A DNA stretch of 8,082 nucleotides from Chloroflexota bacterium (GTDB lineage: Bacteria > Chloroflexota > Anaerolineae > Anaerolineales > JACQED01), in NCBI GenBank assembly GCA_016200785.1, contig JACQED010000266.1:1-8082 (forward strand), read 5' to 3'. The notes below the pieces were generated by a model. The model saw only the letters and a list, made by a program, of their open reading frames with translations. It did no database searches and was not told the DNA's origin. A program made the translations under genes and the position numbers. Below, piece after piece: positions 1-6,800 of the stretch (positions are counted from its first letter, which is position 1; each line of letters opens with the position of its first letter).

Positions 1-576
1 AGCGACAACCGATTTGCCCCAGCCGCGTCCTCTGACTGACGGGTCCACGTAAACATACAATTCGGCATACCGCGGCGAATGCCAATTGACTCCTGCGGAA
101 GCATACGCTCTGTCGCCTCGTCGCACCTCGTACCGTGACAGTCCATCCGGCGCGGTTACTCTCGTGACGAAAACATTGATGATCGGCTGGTAATGCTCCC
201 AAGCCAACTGATAAACGCGATGGATCGCTGGGTCACTGACGCGCAGGTGTTTGTTGACCTGCCCAGCCAGATCCAACGGAACGGTGAAATAATACGGTCG
301 TCCCGCCTGCAGGCCTTCGCGGAACAACTTCAGGGCAACTTCCGGCGACGGCGCGCGATACGTGACTAATGGACGGAAGAGGTCTTGGCCCGTCTGTGCG
401 CGGACCAGGAAACCGCTCGTTCCGGCGGCGTCGGCTGGCTCGGGGTAAAGGAAGATGGCTGTGCGGTTAGTGTCATGGTACAGGGCGTAGTAGACCGCAA
501 GCGCGTCGGCCGGCGAGTGGTCGTCGAGCACAGGGCGAAGGAGATCGCGTTGAGCGTTAGTGACCGGCGAGGTCAT
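1..576 (-). CDS. GNAT-family N-acetyltransferase, C-terminus cut by the window edge
   Basis: Reading the minus strand from the ATG at 576-574 gives 192 uninterrupted codons to base 1, so the gene continues past the left edge. The last part carries the acetyl-CoA binding signature of the GNAT fold: a beta strand (AELYVYVDPS, residues 171-180) followed by VRGRGWGKSV (181-190), which fits the R/Q-x-x-G-x-G/A motif A that holds the pyrophosphate of acetyl-CoA. The first 130 or so residues are soluble, with no signal peptide or membrane segment; I do not recognise a named domain there. GNAT enzymes transfer an acetyl group to an amine, but the substrate cannot be told from this sequence. The start is the first ATG after an in-frame TAA about 55 bases upstream; no strong Shine-Dalgarno is visible. 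It diverges from the lipoprotein gene at 875. Confidence 0.85.
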   Translation of the reverse strand, partial: MTSPVTNAQRDLLRPVLDDHSPADALAVYYALYHDTNRTAIFLYPEPADAAGTSGFLVRAQTGQDLFRPLVTYRAPSPEVALKLFREGLQAGRPYYFTVPLDLAGQVNKHLRVSDPAIHRVYQLAWEHYQPIINVFVTRVTAPDGLSRYEVRRGDRAYASAGVNWHSPRYAELYVYVDPSVRGRGWGKSVVA

Positions 577-704
577 TTCACTGCGCTTTCGGCTCAGGGA
601 GCAAGGCCGCGATTATGGCATCGTTCTCAGGATCCGAGGAGTTGGAGCCCAGTCCCTCATTCGAGTGTACCCGATTGGGACACGGCATAGTACTAGAGAC
701 GCCT

Positions 705-718
705 ATGACTTTTGTCAT
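705..718. promoter_or_regulatory. Perfect inverted repeat ATGAC-N4-GTCAT, possible operator
   Basis: ATGAC (705-709) and GTCAT (714-718) are exact inverted copies around a TTTT centre. The repeat lies about 20 bases upstream of the rightward -35 box and overlaps the weak leftward -35 candidate, so a dimeric regulator bound here could affect both genes. A 5-base half-site can arise by chance, so this is only a candidate. Confidence 0.25.
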
Positions 719-738
719 GGAATCTGGTACATTCTTAC

Positions 739-768
739 TTGACACTAACCGTTTCATAAGCGTATCAT
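739..768 (+). promoter_or_regulatory. Sigma70-like promoter for the 875 lipoprotein gene
   Basis: A perfect -35 box TTGACA (739-744) is followed after 18 bases by TATCAT (763-768), which matches the -10 consensus at five of six positions. Transcription would start near 775 and give a leader of roughly 100 bases before the ATG at 875. The direct repeat TCATAA at 754-759 and 765-770, one helical turn apart, overlaps the -10 region and might bind a regulator; that part is speculative. Confidence 0.6.
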
Positions 769-857
769 AACTGGTAGCCGGACAGGCTGCCCTCAATATC
801 GCTCCGCGGCGGGCTTCTGATCTCCGTTTTGGCAAGTCACATTAGGACAAGCGTCCC

Positions 858-863
858 AGGGGG
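858..863 (+). promoter_or_regulatory. Ribosome binding site of the 875 gene
   Basis: AGGGGG lies 11 bases before the ATG at 875-877. It supports this start over the internal ATGs in other frames, and the protein so predicted begins with a proper lipoprotein signal peptide. Confidence 0.5.
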
Positions 864-874
864 CGTACTCAACC

Positions 875-2383
875 ATGTCAGCAGACGTTAGCCGCCACAG
901 CATCAAGTCAACCCTGCGTCTGGCAAGCCTTCTTAGCATCGCCAGCTGGCTTTTCTCCGCCTGCGGTGCTTCGTCCAGCGTCGGCGTGTCGGGAACGGCT
1001 TTGTCGCCCAAATTCACTGTCGCGCCGCATTTCCAGCCAACCTATTCCGAACACGACGGGCTTGAAACTCTGGGCGATCCCATCAGCCCCGAAAAACTTG
1101 ACGGCGGGATCTACTATCAATACTTTCAGAACGGAAGACTCGAATTCAACGGGGCGGCGGCTGATGGCGCGCAAGTCAGCCTCTCGCCGCTGGTTCTTGA
1201 AATCAGGAAGCCGGATCCGCCCAACACCGGGTCGCCGTCGGCCCGTGCCCTGTGCTTCGCCGAAACCGGCCACTGCGTGAACCACGCCTTCCGACCTTAC
1301 TTTGAAAAATACGGCGGCGTATACTACTTTGGTTATCCTATCACTGACATGAAGGTGGAGGATGGGCGGGTGGTTCAATACTTCGAGCGGGCGATGTTCG
1401 TCTGGGATGAGACGCTTCCGCCCGATCATCAGGTTCGACTCGCCGCCGTCGGCATCTGGAAGTGCGCGATTGTGAATTGCACTGCCGTCGATTCGGCCAG
1501 TCCCGCCACGCCGCCGCCCGATTCGACACAGACGGTGATGGAGATCGTTCCGGCCATCGGGGCGTTCGTCTCGCACTACGGCGGCGCCGACGTCTTTGGC
1601 ATTCCTATCTCTGAACCACAGAAACTCGCCGACGGGACGATCGAGCAATATTACGAGAACGTCATTTTCGTCGCGGACTCGACCGCGCCGGAGGGCGTGC
1701 GGCTTCGCCCATTGGGTCAGGAGTTCAAGAACGGGCCTGACCCAGCCGTCGCACCGTCGAGCGATCCCGACGCTGTGTTCGAGCCTGCGACGGGCCACAA
1801 CATCGTGAATCCGTTCCGTCAATTCTACGACGAGCACGGGGGTTACATTGTCTTCGGCCATCCGATCGGCGAAATGCAGATCAAAGGCGGTATTCTGGTT
1901 CAGTATTTTGAGAACGCGCGCATGGAATGGCACGGCGGAGCGCCGAAGGGCTTTGAGATGCGCTTGACGAACTATGGCCGGAGAAAACTTGAGCGGGAGG
2001 CGGGCGCACCTCAGCCTGCGTTGCCTACTCCATTGCATCCGCCACAGTCGCTCAAACTCAACGTATGGGCGGAGTCGCCCATCCTGCCGCTCGGCCAGGG
2101 CCAGACATTACACGCGCAAGTCATGAACGAGCATAACGTGGCGGTTGTCGGCGCATCCGTCGTCGCTATCATCCATACCTCCGGCGGCGATTTTACCTTC
2201 GTTCTCCCCCCCACGAGAGAAGACGGACAGACCTCGGTCACGTTTGTCTTGTCAGCCTGGAATGCCGGCGCCTTCGTGACCTACGAAATGAGGGCCACTT
2301 ATCAGAGCCTGACTTCGGAGCCGGCACGCGACAGTTTCGTCCAGTGGTTTGGCGCGACGCCAACACCGACACCCTCATCGTAG
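875..2383 (+). CDS. Exported lipoprotein with four Chloroflexota-type FGxPI/QYFE repeats and an Ig-like C-terminal domain
   Basis: The 502-residue product starts with a basic N-region and a hydrophobic stretch (about 16-29) ending in the lipobox LFSAC. Cys30 is therefore the likely lipidated residue, and the protein should be anchored outside the cell. Four related repeats follow, at about 50-108, 127-193, 223-282 and 301-368. Each has a GG, a F/LGxPI motif (for example YFGYPITDM, 151-159) and a QYFEnaR/F motif (VQYFERAMF, 167-175; VQYFENARM, 342-350). Repeats 2 and 4 begin with a TGH lead. C127, C134, C197 and C202 around repeat 2 could form disulfides. Residues about 393-493 look like an Ig-like beta-sandwich of the kind found in adhesins, and the tail is TPTPTPSS. 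The repeats are familiar from Chloroflexota surface proteins of unknown role; binding to a cell-wall or polysaccharide ligand is a guess. The gene stands alone between its own promoter and terminator. Confidence 0.85.
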   Translation: MSADVSRHSIKSTLRLASLLSIASWLFSACGASSSVGVSGTALSPKFTVAPHFQPTYSEHDGLETLGDPISPEKLDGGIYYQYFQNGRLEFNGAAADGAQVSLSPLVLEIRKPDPPNTGSPSARALCFAETGHCVNHAFRPYFEKYGGVYYFGYPITDMKVEDGRVVQYFERAMFVWDETLPPDHQVRLAAVGIWKCAIVNCTAVDSASPATPPPDSTQTVMEIVPAIGAFVSHYGGADVFGIPISEPQKLADGTIEQYYENVIFVADSTAPEGVRLRPLGQEFKNGPDPAVAPSSDPDAVFEPATGHNIVNPFRQFYDEHGGYIVFGHPIGEMQIKGGILVQYFENARMEWHGGAPKGFEMRLTNYGRRKLEREAGAPQPALPTPLHPPQSLKLNVWAESPILPLGQGQTLHAQVMNEHNVAVVGASVVAIIHTSGGDFTFVLPPTREDGQTSVTFVLSAWNAGAFVTYEMRATYQSLTSEPARDSFVQWFGATPTPTPSS

Positions 2384-2410
2384 CCGCTGACCGAACTTAC
2401 CCGGAACACG

Positions 2411-2440
2411 AAAGGCCAGCCCGTTAGGACTGGCCTTTTT
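2411..2440 (+). terminator. Rho-independent terminator after the lipoprotein gene
   Basis: AAAGGCCAG (2411-2419) and CTGGCCTTT (2430-2438) form a perfect 9-bp stem around a 10-base loop, and the run of five T ends at 2440. It lies 28 bases after the lipoprotein stop codon. The same hairpin lies 12 bases past the asnS stop on the other strand, where the T tract is only three bases. It may therefore stop both converging transcripts, but less well on the minus strand. Confidence 0.85.
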
Positions 2441-2451
2441 CACGTGGTTGG

Positions 2452-3786
2452 CTACGGGTAGTTGCGGTTGATCAGGCGAGGGAACGGAGTGGTTTCGCGG
2501 ATATGCTCGGTGCCGCAAATCCAGGCCACGGTGCGCTCGACACCCAGGCCGAAGCCAGAGTGAGGTTGAGTCCCGAAGCGGCGGAGTTCGACGTACCACT
2601 GATAAGGTTCCATTGGCAGACCATGCTCGTGGATGCGCCGGATCAATACGTCGACGTCGGCGATGCGCTCCGATCCGCCGATGATCTCCCCGTAGCCCTC
2701 GGGCGCGAGCAGATCGGCCGACTTGCAGACCTCGGGTCTGCCGGGCCACGGCTCCATATAGAACGCCTTGACGGCGGTGGGATAGCCGTAGACGAACACC
2801 GGCTTGTCGAATTGCTGTGTCAACGCAGTTTCGTGCGGCGAGCCGAAGTCCATGCCCCACTCGATCTTGAGCAGTTCTTTCTGCTCTGGGTCGGTTGCCT
2901 CGGCCTGGAGATTCTTCAGCCGCTCGACCGCCTCGTCGTAGGAAATCCGTGGAAAGGGCGGGACGATCTTTTCCAGTGAGGCAGTATCACGCTCGAGCAT
3001 TTTCAGTTCGGGCGCGCGCTCCCGGAGCGCAGTATGCACGATGTGGCTGACGAACTGCTCCTCGACCTCCAGCAACTGATCCAGATCGCAGAACGCGATC
3101 TCCGGCTCCACCATCCAAAACTCGGTGAGGTGTCGGCGCGTCTTCGACTTCTCGGCGCGGAAGGTGGGGCCGAAGCAGTAGACTTTGCCGAAGGCGGCGA
3201 TGTTCGCCTCGTTATACAACTGCCCGGTTTGTGCGAGGAAAGCATTTTCGCCGAAATAGTCCACCTCGAAGAGCGTCTGCGTGCCCTCAGCGGCGGCGGG
3301 CGTGAGAATGGGCGTGGACAGTTCGAGATAGCCGTGCGAGTCGAGCCACTCCCGGATGGCGCGCATCACGGTAGCCCGCACCCGCAACATGGCCCACTGC
3401 TTCGATGAGCGAATCCATAGATGTCGGCGGTCGAGCAGGAACTCGACGCCGTGCTCTTTCGGCGTGATGGGGTAGTCCTGCGCCAATTGGACGACCCGCA
3501 CCTCTGTCACGCCGATCTCGATCCCGCCGGGGACACCCGGCGCGCGCGGGTCGGCGCGCACTGTGCCGGTGACGACGAGGGACGACTCTTGCGTCACCCC
3601 GGCTGCCTCGGCGAACAGCGTCTCAGACACGTCCTTCGCAAATACCACGCACTGCACGATCCCCGTCCCGTCGCGGACTTGTAAAAATTGCAGTTTGCCC
3701 TTGTCGGTGCGATTGTAGAGCCAGCCGTTGAGCGAGACTTCCTCGCCGATGTGGGAGGAGAGGTATTCGATGGAGACATTGTTCAT
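2452..3786 (-). CDS. asnS: Asparagine--tRNA ligase
   Basis: This 444-residue cytoplasmic class IIb synthetase activates asparagine with ATP and loads it onto tRNA-Asn. An OB-fold anticodon-binding domain covers about 1-105 (GWLYNRTDKGKLQFLQVRDG at 21-40). The catalytic domain shows motif 1 (about 137-163, ending in LSTPILTP), the flipping-loop region with FLAQTGQLYNEA (183-194), motif 2 (FRAEKSKTRRHLTEFW, 209-224) and motif 3 (GFGLGVERTVAW, 411-422). The EFWMVEPE stretch and the PFPRLINRNYP end match asparaginyl rather than aspartyl enzymes. The length suits the shorter bacterial AsnRS type. The ATG at 3786 begins 31 bases after the stop of the upstream membrane-protein gene on the same strand, so the two are probably co-transcribed. 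A GAGGT at 3804-3800 supports the start, with a rather long 13-base spacing. Its presence suggests that Asn-tRNA is charged directly, although an amidotransferase route could also exist. Confidence 0.95.
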   Translation of the reverse strand: MNNVSIEYLSSHIGEEVSLNGWLYNRTDKGKLQFLQVRDGTGIVQCVVFAKDVSETLFAEAAGVTQESSLVVTGTVRADPRAPGVPGGIEIGVTEVRVVQLAQDYPITPKEHGVEFLLDRRHLWIRSSKQWAMLRVRATVMRAIREWLDSHGYLELSTPILTPAAAEGTQTLFEVDYFGENAFLAQTGQLYNEANIAAFGKVYCFGPTFRAEKSKTRRHLTEFWMVEPEIAFCDLDQLLEVEEQFVSHIVHTALRERAPELKMLERDTASLEKIVPPFPRISYDEAVERLKNLQAEATDPEQKELLKIEWGMDFGSPHETALTQQFDKPVFVYGYPTAVKAFYMEPWPGRPEVCKSADLLAPEGYGEIIGGSERIADVDVLIRRIHEHGLPMEPYQWYVELRRFGTQPHSGFGLGVERTVAWICGTEHIRETTPFPRLINRNYP

Positions 3787-3799
3787 GGTTTGTTATTCT

Positions 3800-3804
3800 A
3801 CCTC
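3800..3804 (-). promoter_or_regulatory. Ribosome binding site of asnS
   Basis: GAGGT on the minus strand lies 13 bases before the asnS ATG, in the 31-base gap after the upstream gene's stop. The gap has no room for a separate full promoter, so any other promoter would lie inside the upstream coding sequence. Confidence 0.45.
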
Positions 3805-3817
3805 AAAAAGATGCAAT

Positions 3818-6800
3818 TCAACTTGCCGGCGCAAGGCGGCGGCGCACGCCGCCCGGCAGAACGGTCACGAACAGCGCCCATTCGTCCGGGTCGAAGACGC
3901 GCAGCACCACCGCCGCGCCGAAGTAGACCCCCAGGCCCAAGACGAGCGCCAACAGCGGCTGGATCGGCCACAGCGCGATCATCACCGCGATCATCACGAG
4001 CACGCTCAAGATAGGTTTCCACAACAGTCGGACCCACGGAACGGGCGCGAGCGACTGGCGCAGCGCGAGATAGAACGGCGTGCCCTCGACGATCTCCGAG
4101 ATGATGGTAATGATGGCGGCGGCGGGGTAGCCGTAACGCGGAATGAAGATGAGATTGGCGACGATGTTGAACGTCAGCCCGATGACGAAGGCACGGGTGA
4201 GCGCGCGCTGTTGGCCCAGCGCGATGAGCAGATAGTTCGTCACGCTGTTGATCCAGCCGAAGGGAATCGACCAGACCATCAATTGCAACGCCCACGCGCC
4301 GTCGGGCAAGAAAGCCGCGCCGCCCAGCGCGCCGATCATCAGGTGCGCGAGAAAGGTGGTGACTGCCGCGATGGGCAGAGAGGTGAAGACGAGCAATTTG
4401 ACGGCGAGGCCGTAACTCTTCAATAGCGCCGGGCGATCCTCGACCGCCTGCCGCGCCATGACCGGGAACAGTGCGAAGGTGAAGAGCGACGGCACGATGT
4501 TGTAGGCTTCGACGAACTTGTAGGCTGTGCTGTACCAGCCGACTTCGCGACTGCCGAGTCCCTTTTGTCGTGCGTTGCGGATCGGCTCCAGCAGCGTCAC
4601 GTCCACCTTGAAGAACAACCCGGCCAGCAGGTTGTTGATCATCAGCGGCGCGCTTTCGCGGATCATACTGCGTTGCACGCCCGCGTCGAACTCGAACCTC
4701 GGAATGAAGAAAAGCCGGACCGCCAACACGCCGAGTAGAAGCATCGTCGCAGTGTTGACGAGGATGCTGACGCCGGCGAGGCCGACAAACCCTAGCCCGA
4801 TCACCAACGCCGCCGCGCCGAAGGTGACTTTGAGAATCGTGGTGACGGTCGTGATCGCCGCCGGGTATTCGTGCTTCTCGTAGGCTTGAAAGAGAGCGGT
4901 CAGCCCGGTGGACACCGACCCGGGCGCGAGGCCAATCGCGAGCAGGACGATCGCCAGCGCGGTGTCGTTTGCCAGGCCGAGCCATCTTTGTGAGACGAGC
5001 ACGGCCCCGGCGAGAATCAACAGCGATGCGCCGCTGAGGATCAGCCGGAGTATGGTCGTGTTGGACAGGTACCGGTTGGCGTGGGTGCGGTCGCGCGCCA
5101 CCTCGCGAGTCAAGAAGGTGTTGAGGCCGAAGCCGGCCAACGTGTCGAACCAGATGATGATGACTCCGGCGAAGTAATACTTGCCGGCGTCGCCCGGGCC
5201 GAGGACACGGAGCATGAACGCGGCGAAGACGAGGTCAATCGCCCGGTTCATCAGGTTGAGCGCCATCGGCGCGAGGCTGTTCTTGGCGACGCGGCGCGCG
5301 GTCGAGTCCACTGCGCTTTCGTGGTAGAAGTAACGCCACAGCCACGTGCCCACCGCGAAGACGAGCACCATGGCTGCCATCAGCGATGCGAACGCGCCGA
5401 CTTTCACCGACAGCGGGCTGTATTTGAAGCGCACCGTCCATGCGCCCGGCCCGAGGTACACGCCCCGGAAGTTGCCGTCCACGCGAATCACCGAGGTCTC
5501 GTGCTCGGCGTCAGGCTCAGTCCCCTCGGGGCGCGCGAACGCCTTCCAGCCGGGGGCGAACGAGTCCGCGAGGATCACGTAGGATGGTTCGTCGACCTCC
5601 GCGTTTAGCGTGACTTCGTTGCCAGAATGGCCGACGACCTCCGCCGGTCGCAGACCCCCGGGCGCGACGGTCGTCGGGACGTTGCGAGCTTCGGGAGGCT
5701 GATCGGCTTGCTCGTCAATCAGCACGTATTGGCGCGGGTCGTGTGTCTGGAATGTTTCCGGGACGTTGGCGATCGATCCGATGGCGCTCGTCCAGGGCAG
5801 GGTGAACGCGCGGGGCGCGACGGTCTCGTTGCGGTAGACGCGCAGGGCCGAATCGGTGTAAACCAGAGTGTACTTGGGATTGGCAATTGGTAATTGGCTG
5901 ATGACGTATTTGACGTTGAGGAGGTCGAGAAGCGGCGAGTTGAGAGATTCGAGATTGGAGATTGGGGCGATGCGGTTGTATTGCAGTTCGCCCTGTGGCT
6001 CGATGGCCGTCATGTATTCGGCGTATTGCTTGGGGATGATCGAGTCATAGCCGCGCACGTCGTAGAGGTCGAAGAACCAGCCGACGTTGGCGTTGAAAGG
6101 CTTGCGCCCGTCCGGGTCGAAAGTCGTGAAACGCCACAGCGAAGTGTCGTGCTTGAGAAAGGCGACGACCGGCGGCGTGTAATCGAGTATGCGCGGATCG
6201 GCGGACGGATTGAAGCCGCCGCCGGCCGCGAGCAGGTCGAGCCCTAATACGCCGAGGGCCAGCGCCTCCCAGATCGGCCTGCCGCCAAGTTTCGCGGGCA
6301 GATGGATCGGACAGCGGCTCACGCGGAGCACGATGCCGCTACATACGAGCAGAAGCGCGAAGATGAATACCTGCCGAGACTCGTACGAGAAGAACATGCG
6401 CGCATCGGCGAATGCCTGCGGCGCGAGGGCCAGGCTGAAGAAGGTGCGTTCGATCGCAGTTGCCAATGGGTCGTAGAAGATTCTCGCGGCGATGAGGCCG
6501 GCGATAACGAGCGCGCCGCCCCAGACGGCGATGCCGGCCAGCGTCGTAATCAGAGAGGGAGAAGCCCATAGGAAGAGGGAAGAAGGAAGCGGGAAGCGGC
6601 TTTTTCCTTCCTCCCTTTTCCAGTTTTCGTGCGTCTTTTGAAGGTAATCACCGCCATACGCGCACAGAACGGCGACGCAGAACGAGAACGGCCACACCCA
6701 GCGAAAGGGCGAATGGAGTTGGTTGATGCCCGGCAACCAGAAGACGAGGGCATACAGCGGCGTGCCGAAGGCGAAGGAGAGGGACAGGGCGGCGAGGAGG

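Larger units (their letters stand above)
577..874. other. Divergent intergenic region
   Basis: This 298-base stretch separates the leftward acetyltransferase from the rightward lipoprotein gene. It holds a good rightward promoter (739-768), an inverted repeat (705-718) and a Shine-Dalgarno for the 875 gene. For the leftward gene there is only a weak candidate: ATGACA at 718-713 (5/6 to the -35 consensus), with a poor TAGTAC at 695-690 after a 17-base spacer. An open frame of 85 codons at 835-578 on the minus strand ends one base before the acetyltransferase ATG. It has no recognisable motif, and I treat it as noncoding. I see no tRNA, riboswitch or other structured RNA here. Confidence 0.6.

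Noticed and set aside
578..835. An 85-codon minus-strand open frame ending one base before the acetyltransferase ATG
   Set aside because: The near-overlap suggested translational coupling, but the peptide has no recognisable motif or domain, no clear Shine-Dalgarno, and it spans the promoter region of the opposite gene.
908..2038. A 376-codon minus-strand frame opposite the lipoprotein gene
   Set aside because: It is rich in Arg and His with no domain, as expected from the antisense of a GC-rich gene. The plus-strand protein has a lipobox and four clear repeats.
3798..4985. A 395-codon minus-strand frame overlapping the flippase part in another frame
   Set aside because: The translation is a string of Arg, Ala, Gly and Pro without hydrophobic segments, while the competing frame gives regular membrane helices.
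5309..5311. An internal GTG (residue 909) as a separate start for the flippase
   Set aside because: It sits exactly at the domain border, but the sequence before it (CGAAAGCGCA) is a weak Shine-Dalgarno and the frame is open through it, so a fusion is the simpler reading. It is kept as a test in the fusion finding.
577..5321. The exact 13-base match CACTGCGCTTTCG at 579-591 and 5309-5321, near the acetyltransferase start and the flippase junction
   Set aside because: About one such match is expected by chance in a window of this size, and the flanks do not match.
5081..5608. A 175-codon plus-strand frame opposite the fusion junction
   Set aside because: It is a charged, low-complexity antisense shadow with no motif, opposite well-conserved YfhO and flippase sequence.
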